A stretch of DNA of 64,000 nt. Origin: Nocardioides sp. S5. Lineage in GTDB: Bacteria > Actinomycetota > Actinomycetes > Propionibacteriales > Nocardioidaceae. Position 1 is the first letter of the stretch. The number at the start of each line of letters is the position of its first letter. A program made the translations under genes and the position numbers. The notes below the pieces were generated by a model that saw nothing but the letters and a program-made list of their open reading frames with translations, was not told the DNA's origin and made no database searches. The stretch spans positions 4,464,001 through 4,528,000 of the forward strand of contig NZ_CP022296.1 of assembly GCF_017310035.1 (NCBI RefSeq), written 5' to 3'. Shown piece after piece: positions 42,034 to 49,497 of the stretch.

Positions 42034-42510
42034 CGGGCTCTCCTTCAACAGCTAGCGACGTTCCCGGGATCACCGGACGCCGACGGCTTTCAGCGTGGTC
42101 GTCGGCGTGTGTGACCCCGACCACATGATGTCGCCAAACGTATCGGCCGAGGCCTGCCAGCACCAATCTGCCGGGGTCCGGCACCCCTGCCGCCCCCTAC
42201 GTCCCCCGCCCTCGTCGCGACTCAGGTTGGTCCGGACGTGGATGAGCCGGCGCCGACGGACTCGTGGGTGACCCGTCGACGCCGGCCCGCCTCCATTGGG
42301 GGTTGGAGGCTCGGGCAGGCCGAAGCACTGCCCGGTGAGGGAGGTGGTCGTCCGGCTCCCGGCCACGGACCGGAGTCGAGCCGGACCTCGGGGGTCTGGC
42401 GCGACGCCGGGGCGCAGCGCTGCGGAGCTGGTGGTCGACGCGCCTCCGACAGGTCGTCGGTACGCCAGCGCCCCCGCAGGACGGACCCGCGGGGACGGAC
42501 GGCGTAGGCG
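42034..42510. other. Intergenic stretch of 477 bp with a duplicated two-hairpin element
   Basis: No convincing gene is present. The region holds the leader of the E1/E2 operon and, at 42229-42315, a two-hairpin element that recurs at 43643-43726. Further on (about 42360-42430), scattered words such as TCGAGCCGGAC and GCGCAGCGCTG also occur in the 3' end of the 374-residue secreted-protein gene (43800-43860). The stretch may therefore be a decayed duplicate of that gene end. Confidence 0.5.
42229..42315 (-). terminator. Two-hairpin element, copy 1
   Basis: CCGGCGCCGACGG (42247-42259) pairs with CCGTCGACGCCGG (42273-42285), and CCTCCA pairs with TGGAGG at 42290-42309. The copy at 43643-43726 keeps the loop GTGGGTGAC but changes the stem with compensating bases, so the structure is conserved. 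It lies downstream of minus-strand secreted-protein genes and is probably a terminator. Confidence 0.6.
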
Positions 42511-42645
42511 TCAGGAGGAGGAGTGGCGCGGGGCCGAGTCGCGCACCACCTCGTCAGGCGTGGCGGACGAGCCGCTGGGTTGTCCCACCGTGAGTCCACC
42601 CACGGTGAGGGCGATGGCGATCACCGCCAACAATGCGCGTCGCAT
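42511..42645 (-). CDS. 44-residue putative exported or membrane peptide
   Basis: The short frame begins M-R-R-A-L-L-A-V-I-A-I-A-L-T-V-G-G-L-T and ends with a polar Ser-rich tail. It has an excellent GAGGAG ribosome-binding site. Its leader shares GGCAATCAGAGGA with the leader of the upstream Tat-secreted protein gene (43352-43375), so the two look like products of duplication or a common expression signal. It could be a lone signal-peptide-bearing peptide or the remnant of a longer secreted protein. Confidence 0.5.
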   Translation of the reverse strand: MRRALLAVIAIALTVGGLTVGQPSGSSATPDEVVRDSAPRHSSS

Positions 42646-42748
42646 GGCAGCTCCTCTGATTGCCTTGCACGTACGGGAAGTCGCGCCGTCGGGGTCCGCG
42701 CGCTCGCGCGTGCGAGCCGGCAACCCCGTCTTGGGCGGGAAGTCTTCG

Positions 42749-43351
42749 TCAGTCGCCGTTGCAGTTTGCGGGGGGAATGGCTTCGGCGGGGGTGGCCGCC
42801 GTACCGTCGCTCAGCACGGCACAGGTCGCCGCGTCGAGAATCTGCCAGGTGATGGTCGCCGCGAAGTCGTCCGAAGACCCGGTGTCCGGGGACTGGATCC
42901 AGTACGTCGCGCTGGTGGTACCGGCCGGCACAAGGACGGAACCTCCCGTGACACCAGTGCCTCCACAAGGACCGCTGTAGGAGACCTTGGTGCAGTTGTT
43001 GTGGTTCGGCACCGAGTGGCTGGGGGTGGCGTAGATCCCCATGACGCCCGACTCGATTCCAACACCGGGACCGGTGGGAGCGGGCCGTTCGTTCCTCGTG
43101 TACATGCTCGTGATCTGGAACACGTAGTCGGCAGTGCCCGGGTTGCTCAGCGTGAGCGGGACCTGCAGTGTGAACTTGCCCCCACAGCCCTTCTGCGTGG
43201 CTCCGGTGTTGCCGCAGGCACCGCCAAAGTTGATGCCGGGCGGCGGCGGCTCATGCGACGTGGCGAACGCCGGGATGGGCGCTGCGACTGCGATGACGGG
43301 CACGGTCCAGGCAGCGCCTCGGACGACTGTGCGACGGGTGTAGTTGGCCAT
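42749..43351 (-). CDS. Tat-secreted protein of unknown function
   Basis: The 200-residue product begins with a twin-arginine signal (Y-T-R-R-T-V-V-R-G-A-A-W, hydrophobic core, cleavage near A-F-A). A beta-sandwich-like domain with six or more Cys follows (C-G-N-T-G, G-C-G-G-K-F-T-L, N-N-C-T-K, G-P-C-G-G, A-T-C-A-V, N-C-N-G-D). The strand pattern V-P-L-T-L-S-N-P-G-T-A-D-Y-V-F resembles surface-protein Ig-like domains. The ATG at 43351 has AGAGGAACC upstream. No sortase motif is present. No family recognised. Confidence 0.75.
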   Translation of the reverse strand: MANYTRRTVVRGAAWTVPVIAVAAPIPAFATSHEPPPPGINFGGACGNTGATQKGCGGKFTLQVPLTLSNPGTADYVFQITSMYTRNERPAPTGPGVGIESGVMGIYATPSHSVPNHNNCTKVSYSGPCGGTGVTGGSVLVPAGTTSATYWIQSPDTGSSDDFAATITWQILDAATCAVLSDGTAATPAEAIPPANCNGD

Positions 43352-43760
43352 GATGGTTCCTCTGATTGCCGCGGGGGTCGGCGCCCCAATACCGCCGACC
43401 GCATCTGCCGTCGCCCCCAAGACGGACGGCTCTGCAATCACAAGACTGGGGCCCCCGACGCCCCAGACATAGGGCCTACGACGAGGCGCTGGGCGATCTC
43501 CGACGGGCCTTGAGCGAACCTCGATGTATTCATGAGGAAGTCGGTCAAAGGCTTAGACCAGCGCGCCCCGACGAGGCATCGTCGACGAGCTGCCGAGGGC
43601 GTGGAAACCCCCATGGAATGGGCCGATCGGCGTACGACGACGGGTCCGGACGGCGTACGAACCGGCGCCGACAGGCCCGTGGGTGACCTGTCGACGCCGG
43701 CTCTCTCCATGGGGTGGAGGCTCGGGAGCGCAGACGGCTACCCGGAGACCGGGCGATGCT
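43352..43760. other. Intergenic stretch of 409 bp between two secreted-protein genes
   Basis: It holds the leader of the Tat protein gene, including GGCAATCAGAGGA shared with the 44-residue peptide leader. At 43643-43726 it carries copy 2 of the two-hairpin element that follows the upstream secreted-protein gene. GC content drops somewhat around 43500-43560. No gene seen. Confidence 0.5.
43643..43726 (-). terminator. Two-hairpin element, copy 2
   Basis: CCGGCGCCGACAGG (43662-43675) pairs with CCTGTCGACGCCGG (43687-43700), followed by CTCCA/TGGAG around GGGG. It begins about 35 bp after the stop of the 374-residue secreted-protein gene on the same strand, the place of a terminator. Confidence 0.65.
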
Positions 43761-44885
43761 TCACGAGCGCCCGCCCTGCATCAGGGAGGGGACCGTGACG
43801 GGTCCGGCGCAGCGCTGAGGCACGCGGGTCCGGTCGAGCCGGACGGAGCCGGCCTTCAGGGTCACCGGCGCGAGCGCACGCCCCCGGGTGACGAAGCGCT
43901 TGCTGCCCAGCGACGGCACAGCGATGCGGTGCACCTTGGCGCCTACACGGAGCTTGTAGACCACGGTCTCGCCCGAGCGGTTGGCGAGCTGGGCCCTGAC
44001 CTTGCCGCGGCACCTGGCGCGCACCGAGCCCGCCGGCGAGCCGAACGCCTGCGCGGGGAGCACCTCGGGCGTGCAGGAGCGGACCGCGGTCGTCACGACC
44101 GGGTCGGCACCGCTGGCGAGGTCGACGGCGACGCTGTTGGCGTACGTCGCGCACGCCGCCGGCGCACCACCGGCGAGGGCGAGATCGTAGGTCCACGACC
44201 GCACCAGGCCGGGCGCCCAGGCCAGTGCGGGGTCGAGGACGACCCGCTGTCCGGGGACGGCGTGGTCGCCGACGACGGCCACGGTCCGGTCGGGCTCGAC
44301 GACGACGAGCTCCGCCGGGGCGGTGCCGGTCGAGTGGGCGTCCGGTCCCCACGACGCGGTCGCGGAGACCGAACCGGACGCGGCCGGGGCGGAGGTGAAG
44401 GCGCAGGTCCAGGCGAGCACGAGCGAGCCGGCGGCTGGGACGACGGCGTCGTCCCCACCCGCGACGGTGCACGCGGCGCCACCGCCGAGGTCGGTGGCCA
44501 CGGCGACGTCGGCGACCACGCTGTCGTCCGCGTCGGGGTTCGTGACGCTCACGTCGCCGGCGAGCGCCCAGCCGGAGTCGGTGACGCCACCCGCACGGGC
44601 CGTGGCGGTCCAGCGGAACGTCGCGCGCCCGGTGTCGTCGACGGAGCGCGCGACGGCGTCGACCGACTGGTCGATCGTCCAGCCGTGCGAGCGCACGAGC
44701 GAGCCGGCCGCGGTCACGGCCACCCCCAGAGGGGCGTCGTCGGCGGCGCTCGCGGGGACGGCCGTTGCCTGGAGGACCAGTGCCGGCAGGGCCAGGACGG
44801 ACACGGCGTCGCGGGCGCGCCGGGCCGCTGCGCCGGCCCTCGCCGTACGCACGTCCGACGGACGCCTGCTGCGTGCTGCTCCCAC
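43761..44885 (-). CDS. Secreted protein with Ig-like/DUF11-type repeats
   Basis: The 374-residue product has a long basic N-region, a hydrophobic segment (V-S-V-L-A-L-P-A-L-V-L-Q-A-T-A-V) and a probable signal cleavage near V-P-A-S-A-A. Beta-sandwich modules follow (W-T-A-T-A-R-A-G-G-V-T-D-S-G-W-A-L-A-G-D-V-S-V-T-N-P), typical of cell-surface collagen-binding-like or DUF11 proteins. Cys pairs occur in G-A-A-C-T-V, A-W-T-C-A-F, A-A-C-A-T-Y and S-C-T-P-E. No cell-wall anchor motif is visible. The GTG start has AGGGGATGG upstream. A strong hairpin (GACCTCCG/CGGAGGTC) lies in its leader near 44908-44926. Confidence 0.65.
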   Translation of the reverse strand: MGAARSRRPSDVRTARAGAAARRARDAVSVLALPALVLQATAVPASAADDAPLGVAVTAAGSLVRSHGWTIDQSVDAVARSVDDTGRATFRWTATARAGGVTDSGWALAGDVSVTNPDADDSVVADVAVATDLGGGAACTVAGGDDAVVPAAGSLVLAWTCAFTSAPAASGSVSATASWGPDAHSTGTAPAELVVVEPDRTVAVVGDHAVPGQRVVLDPALAWAPGLVRSWTYDLALAGGAPAACATYANSVAVDLASGADPVVTTAVRSCTPEVLPAQAFGSPAGSVRARCRGKVRAQLANRSGETVVYKLRVGAKVHRIAVPSLGSKRFVTRGRALAPVTLKAGSVRLDRTRVPQRCAGPVTVPSLMQGGRS

Positions 44886-45113
44886 TGTCCATCCCCTGAC
44901 GAGCGACCTCCGCGACGGAGGTCAGTCGGTGCTGCCCACCCCGGACGGGCAGCCGATGGCACAACCGTGCCGCCTCGACACGCCCACACCACGGTGCTTC
45001 GACGAAGCGGTGGACTACCTGAGGGCTGGCTTGACCGAAACTCGGCCAACCACAGGGAAAACCCCGGAATCAGGCGTCACACCTGCCCCGGGTGTCCCAG
45101 TGGCGTACGTCTG

Positions 45114-46103
45114 TCAGCCGCGGCCGTGCGGGGTCAGCCAGACGGCGGGATCGGGGCCGGCCGGCACGATCTGCGTCGGGTTGATGTCGGTGTGCACGAC
45201 GTAGTAGTGCTGCTTGATCTGGTCGAAGTCGACCTCGTCGCCGAACCCCGGGGTCTGGAAGAGGTCGCGGGCGTAGCCCCAGAGGTTCGGCATCTCGGTG
45301 AGCTTGTTGCGGTTGCACTTGAAGTGGCCGTGGTAGACCGCGTCGAAGCGCGCCAGCGTCGTGAAGAGGCGTACGTCGGCCTCGGTGATCGCCTCACCCA
45401 TCAGGTAGCGGCGGTCGGCCAGGCGCTCCTCGAGCCAGTCCATCGCGGTCCACAGCCGCGCGTAGGCGTCGTCGTACGTCTCCTGCGAGCCGGCGAAGCC
45501 GCAGCGGTAGACGCCGTTGTTGACCTCGGTGAAGACCCGCTTCATCACCGACTCCATCTCCTCGCGGACGTCGGCCGGCCACAGGTCCGGGGCGTCGGGA
45601 CGGTGGTGCTCGCGCCACTCGAAGAACAGGTCGTGGGTGATCTGCGGGAAGTCGTTGGTGACGACCTTGCCGGAATCGACGTCGACGATCGCCGGCACGG
45701 TGATGCCGCGCGGGTAGTCGGCCTCGCGGGCGAAGTAGGCCTCCTGCAGGCGCTCGATGCCCAGCACCGGGTCGCGACCGCCCTCGTCGAGGTCGAAGGT
45801 CCAGCTGCGGGCGTCGTGCACCGGGCCGGGGGCGCCCCAGGAGATGACGTCATCGAGCCCGAGGAGCGAGCGCACGATGATCGACCGGTGCGCCCACGGG
45901 CACGCCCGCGCGGCGACGAGGCGGTAGCGACCGGGCGCGGCCTCCCATGTCGCCACGTCGCGGGGGCTGTCCTTCGAGCCGCTGGGGAACTGCTCGTCCA
46001 GCGGATCGGCCGACGACCCGCCGGCCAGCACCCGGTCCGGGAGGTAGGTCATGTCGCGCTCGAAGGGCTCGCCCTGCTTGGTGTAGGTCGCCGTGTCGTT
46101 CAC
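45114..46103 (-). CDS. Glutathionyl-hydroquinone-reductase-like GST (Xi class)
   Basis: The 329-residue thiol transferase has the Xi-class signature A-C-P-W-A-H-R (Cys68 as catalytic thiol), the thioredoxin-like domain ending V-P-A-I-V-D, and an all-helical domain with the quinone-site Tyr-rich segments (V-Y-R-C-G-F-A and H-Y-Y-V-V-H-T-D-I-N-P). In E. coli (YqjG) such enzymes reduce glutathionyl-hydroquinones. Actinobacteria mostly use mycothiol, so the thiol partner here may be mycothiol (inference). The gene is followed upstream by short repeats and the IS30 element. Confidence 0.92.
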   Translation of the reverse strand: MNDTATYTKQGEPFERDMTYLPDRVLAGGSSADPLDEQFPSGSKDSPRDVATWEAAPGRYRLVAARACPWAHRSIIVRSLLGLDDVISWGAPGPVHDARSWTFDLDEGGRDPVLGIERLQEAYFAREADYPRGITVPAIVDVDSGKVVTNDFPQITHDLFFEWREHHRPDAPDLWPADVREEMESVMKRVFTEVNNGVYRCGFAGSQETYDDAYARLWTAMDWLEERLADRRYLMGEAITEADVRLFTTLARFDAVYHGHFKCNRNKLTEMPNLWGYARDLFQTPGFGDEVDFDQIKQHYYVVHTDINPTQIVPAGPDPAVWLTPHGRG

Positions 46104-46128
46104 GCTTCAACCTTACTGACCCCTCCCC

Positions 46129-46185
46129 GGTAGTCCACCGGGAAACGGCTGCCGCCTCCCCGGTAGTCCACTGGGAAGTGGCTGA
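46129..46185. repeat. GGTAGTCCACCGG short repeats, second site
   Basis: Two tandem copies: 46129-46151 (identical, in reverse complement over 20 bp, to 2267-2286) and 46162-46185 with a few changes (GGTAGTCCACTGGGAAGTGG). They stand between the GST gene and the IS30 element. Confidence 0.75.
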
Positions 46186-46201
46186 CAGACGGACGGCGAA
46201 A

Positions 46202-47395
46202 TCAACCTGCTAGCGCAACACCGTCTGGATCTGTTGGTTTCGACAGTAGGGCGGTGAGGGCTTCGGTGGGGGTGTCCCAGTCCAGACGTTTGCGTGGTCG
46301 GTCGTTGAGCTCGTTCGCGACGTAGGCCAAGTAGTCGGGGTGGTATCCGGACAGATCGGTGCCCTTGGGGAAGTACTGGCGCAGGAGCCCGTTGGTGTTC
46401 TCGTTCAGGCCGCGCTGCCAGGGTGAAGCGGGGTCGCAGAAGTAGATCTTCACGTCGGTGGCCAAGGTGATCTGGGCGTGGTTGGCCATCTCGATGCCCT
46501 GGTCCCAGGTGACGCTGCCCCGAAGCCGATCGGGGAGCTGGGCGAGGGTCTGGATCATCGCTTCTTGGACCTCGATTGCACCGTGGCGTTCGGGCAGGTG
46601 CAACAGCATCAGGAAGCCCGTGGTCCGCTCGACCAGGGTGCCGATCGCGGACTTGTTCTCCTTGCCGGTGATCAGGTCGCCCTCCCAGTGTCCGGGCACG
46701 GCCCGGTCCTCGACCTCGGCGGGACGCTCGCTGATGTTGACCATGTCCTTGATCCGGCCGCGGCGTGCCTCGCCACTGCGGCGGGGTCTGCGGATGGCGC
46801 GCCCGGTGCGTAGACACACCGCCAACTCACGCTTGAGAGCGCCGCGGCCCTGGACGTAGATCGACTGGTAGATCGTCTCGTGTGACACCCACATCTCCGG
46901 CTGGTCGGGGAACTTCTTACGCAGCCGCCGGGCGATCTGCTCGGGACTGTGCTTGCGGGCCAGTCTGGACTGCACCTCCCGACGCAGTCGCTCGTTGAGC
47001 GTCAGCTTCGCCGGGCGGCCCTTGCCGCGAGCCCGACGCTCCGCACCGACCTGTGCCAGGTGCGGGGAGTAGTTCCACGGCGTGGAGCGTCGTCTGCCAT
47101 CGCGGGCCGGGCGGCCGTAGTTTTGGTTGCACAGGTTCTTCGCGATCTCGCGGCTGATCGTCGAGGGCGACCGGCTCAAGGATCGCGCGATCTCGCGGAT
47201 CGACTCCTCACGCTCCATCGCGGCATGGATCCACTCACGCTCGAGCATCGACAAGCGTCGGTACGTGGCCGGCCTGCGGCTGGGTAACTGCTTCACACCG
47301 CCAGCCTCACGAAACCACCGGCGTGCCGTCGTGACCGGCACACCGACACGTGAGGCAGCCTCTCCACCGAGCAGCCCGCCGCGATGCACTCCCAC
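46202..47395 (-). CDS. IS30-family transposase, N-terminus altered by frameshift
   Basis: The 397-residue reading has a helix-turn-helix for end binding (S-I-R-E-I-A-R-S-L-S-R-S-P-S-T-I-S-R-E-I) and a DDE catalytic domain (W-E-G-D-L-I-T-G, then T-W-D-Q-G-I-E-M, then L-N-E-N-T-N-G-L-L-R-Q-Y-F-P). The natural start appears to be the ATG at 47427, behind GAGGAGG, reading M-A-Y-L-M-A-A-R-R-G-L-W-E-C. That frame is lost near 47361-47375 by what looks like a one-base deletion. The remaining frame can only start at the GTG at 47395. The stop codon lies about 5 bp outside the left inverted repeat. Confidence 0.88.
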   Translation of the reverse strand: MGVHRGGLLGGEAASRVGVPVTTARRWFREAGGVKQLPSRRPATYRRLSMLEREWIHAAMEREESIREIARSLSRSPSTISREIAKNLCNQNYGRPARDGRRRSTPWNYSPHLAQVGAERRARGKGRPAKLTLNERLRREVQSRLARKHSPEQIARRLRKKFPDQPEMWVSHETIYQSIYVQGRGALKRELAVCLRTGRAIRRPRRSGEARRGRIKDMVNISERPAEVEDRAVPGHWEGDLITGKENKSAIGTLVERTTGFLMLLHLPERHGAIEVQEAMIQTLAQLPDRLRGSVTWDQGIEMANHAQITLATDVKIYFCDPASPWQRGLNENTNGLLRQYFPKGTDLSGYHPDYLAYVANELNDRPRKRLDWDTPTEALTALLSKPTDPDGVALAG

Positions 47396-47459
47396 AACCC
47401 TCGACGTGCCGCCATCAAGTAAGCCATCACAACCTCCTCATGAGAGGTGTTGCGTTAGC
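46209..47459 (-). mobile_element. IS30-family insertion sequence, 1.25 kb
   Basis: Terminal inverted repeats GCTAGCGCAACACC (46209-46222) and GGTGTTGCGTTAGC (47446-47459) match at 13 of 14 positions and enclose the transposase gene. No clear target duplication is seen. It separates the GST gene from the ArsR/MFS pair. Confidence 0.85.
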
Positions 47460-47519
47460 CCCTTGAACTCGAGGACCCCGAACCGACCAGAACCCGATGG
47501 ACCACCTACCGCAAAGAAG

Positions 47520-47531
47520 TGTTTGCAAACA
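47520..47531. promoter_or_regulatory. Palindromic operator candidate of the ArsR-type regulator
   Basis: TGTTTGCAAACA is a perfect 12-bp palindrome 27 bp before the regulator ATG, with TTAGGCT between them as a possible -10. ArsR-family proteins bind such palindromes and repress their own operon. Confidence 0.6.
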
Positions 47532-47557
47532 ACTCTTGGCAGTCTTAGGCTGCCATC

Positions 47558-48121
47558 ATGCCCTCCGCCATCACCCCGGACATCGCCGGACTCCGCGCCC
47601 TGAGCCACCCCGTCCGCCTGCGGATGCTCGGCCTGCTCCGTTCCGACGGCCCTGCAACGGCGACCGTGCTCGCCGGCCGCCTGGGGCTCAACACCGGCGC
47701 GACGTCGTACCACCTGCGCCAGCTGGCCCAGCACGGCTTCATCGAGGAGGACACCCAGCGGGGCAACGCCCGCGACCGCTGGTGGCGCGCGACGCACGAG
47801 GCGACGCACACCTCGTTCAGCGGGGAGGACATCACCGACGACGTCGAGGCCTACCTCGCGACCGTGGCGATGATCTACGGCGAGCGGCTGCGCACGGTCG
47901 TCTCCGAGCTGCGGTTCTACCCCGAGGAGTGGCAGGGCGTGAGCACGCTCAGCGACTGGCACTTCGCCCTCACGCCCACGCGCGCGAAGGCACTGGTCGA
48001 GGCCCTCACCTCCGCGGTCGAGGAGGTCGAGGACAGCACCGAGGAGGGGGCTGCCCCCTTCGTGGTCAACCTCAACGCCTACCTCGAGCCCGGTCGGCTC
48101 GACCTCCGGGAGCCGGAGTGA
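47558..48121 (+). CDS. ArsR-family winged-helix regulator
   Basis: The 187-residue protein has a winged helix-turn-helix at about 10-85 (L-S-H-P-V-R-L-R-M-L-G-L-L, T-G-A-T-S-Y-H-L-R-Q-L, R-D-R-W-W-R-A). A C-terminal helical domain follows without the metal-binding Cys cluster of ArsR/SmtB, so it more likely senses a small organic compound. The stop overlaps the start of the MFS transporter gene (GTGA), which it probably represses through the palindrome at 47520-47531. Confidence 0.9.
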   Translation: MPSAITPDIAGLRALSHPVRLRMLGLLRSDGPATATVLAGRLGLNTGATSYHLRQLAQHGFIEEDTQRGNARDRWWRATHEATHTSFSGEDITDDVEAYLATVAMIYGERLRTVVSELRFYPEEWQGVSTLSDWHFALTPTRAKALVEALTSAVEEVEDSTEEGAAPFVVNLNAYLEPGRLDLREPE

Positions 48122-49380
48122 GCGTCCCGGGAACCACGCGCACGCCGCTGGTCGGTGGCCTCGTCGCCGAGGGCGTCTCCTACGTCGGCACCCGGATCTC
48201 GATGATCGCGATCCCGTGGTTCGTCCTGCCCACCACCGGTTCGGCGACACAGACCGGCCTCGTCGCGGCCGTCGAGATCACCCCGCTCGTGCTCTTCAAG
48301 GCGCTCGGCGGTCCCCTCCTCGACCGGGTGGGACCGCGCCGGGTGACGCTGGTGTGCGACCTGCTCTCGGCCCTCGTGGTCGCCTCGATCCCCCTGCTGC
48401 ACGGGCTCGGAATGCTGTCGTTCCCGACGCTGCTGGTCCTGGTGGCCGTGGCCGGCGCCCTGCGCGGTCCGGGCGACGCCGGCAAGGCGGCGATGACGCC
48501 CGAGCTCGCACGGGTCGCGGGGTGGTCGCTCGAGCGCGTCGCTGGGCTCGCCGCCGCGGTCGAGCGCACGTCGACGATGGCCGGGGCGGCGTTGGCCGGC
48601 ATCCTCGTCGCCACCGTCGGTGCGACCAACGCGCTCTACGTCGACGCCGCGTCGTTCGTCGTCGCGTTCGCGGTCTTCGCCGTCGCCACGACCGGCCTCG
48701 GCCGGCCGGTCCCTCCCGAGGTCGGCGCCCACGCGACGTCGTACGCCACCGAGCTGCGGCAGGGCTGGCAGTTCCTCCGCACCGAGCCCGTGCTGATCGC
48801 CCTGTGCGCCATGGTCGCGATGACCAACCTCGTCGACCAGGCGTACGCCGCGGTGCTGGCGCCGGTCTGGGCCAAGGAGTCCGGTGCGGGCGTGGCGGTG
48901 CTCGGCACGCTCTTCGCGGTGATGAGTGGCGCGTCGGTGCTCGGCGCGCTGGCTGCTGCCAGGTGGGGCGAGACGCTGCCGCGCTTCCGGACCTACGTCC
49001 TCGCCTTCCTCGTCGCGGGCGCCCCGCGCTACGTCGTGATGGCGCTGGATTCGCCGGTGTGGGCGGTGCTCGCCGTCACCGCCGTGGCCGGGTTCGCCGC
49101 GGGCTTCCTCAACCCGATCCTCGGCGCGGTGATCCTCGAGCGCATCCCGGCCCCGCTGCTGGGCCGGGTGTCCTCGCTCAACACGGCGATCTGCTGGTCG
49201 CTGATGCCGCTCGGCGGGATCCTGGGCGGCCTGGCCGTGGCCGGGCTCGGCGTGTCACCCGCGCTGCTGGTGGCAGGCGCCGTCTACCTCGCAACGACGA
49301 TGGCGCCGACGCGAGTGCCGAGCTTCCGGAGGATGGACCGGGCTCCGGCCGCCGCCCGACCCGTGTCGAGCGGTGCGTGA
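48118..49380 (+). CDS. MFS transporter (putative drug exporter)
   Basis: The 420-residue protein has twelve predicted membrane spans. The loop 2-3 motif is G-G-P-L-L-D-R-V-G-P-R-R, and a second-half repeat, A-R-W-G-E-T-L-P-R-F-R, is in the matching place. It resembles the enterobactin/macrolide exporter-like MFS branch that has an ArsR-type regulator next door. The GTG at 48118 overlaps the regulator stop. Substrate unknown. Confidence 0.9.
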   Translation: MSVPGTTRTPLVGGLVAEGVSYVGTRISMIAIPWFVLPTTGSATQTGLVAAVEITPLVLFKALGGPLLDRVGPRRVTLVCDLLSALVVASIPLLHGLGMLSFPTLLVLVAVAGALRGPGDAGKAAMTPELARVAGWSLERVAGLAAAVERTSTMAGAALAGILVATVGATNALYVDAASFVVAFAVFAVATTGLGRPVPPEVGAHATSYATELRQGWQFLRTEPVLIALCAMVAMTNLVDQAYAAVLAPVWAKESGAGVAVLGTLFAVMSGASVLGALAAARWGETLPRFRTYVLAFLVAGAPRYVVMALDSPVWAVLAVTAVAGFAAGFLNPILGAVILERIPAPLLGRVSSLNTAICWSLMPLGGILGGLAVAGLGVSPALLVAGAVYLATTMAPTRVPSFRRMDRAPAAARPVSSGA

Positions 49381-49399
49381 GGCAGCGTCCGACCGCGGG

Positions 49400-49493
49400 G
49401 TTGTCAGGCTCTCCTGATGGTTGTCGGCCCGTGCATGGCCTGACAACCTGAGGGATCCCCGGTCAGCCGGGGATCCCGAAGGAGTGACGCCGA
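49400..49493. repeat. Two-hairpin palindromic element, intergenic copy
   Basis: The first hairpin is formed by GTTGTCAGGC and GCCTGACAAC (49400-49447), the second by GGGATCCCCGG-TCAG-CCGGGGATCCC (49452-49477). The roughly 95-bp unit recurs at 56626-56720 inside pabB with about 80% identity and a perfectly conserved second hairpin. Here it lies between convergent MFS and aminotransferase genes. Confidence 0.85.
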
Positions 49494-49497
49494 CACC

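Noticed and set aside
44886-45113. Riboswitch in the leader of the secreted-protein gene
   Set aside because: Strong hairpins such as GACCTCCG/CGGAGGTC are present, but I could not match the region to any known riboswitch core.
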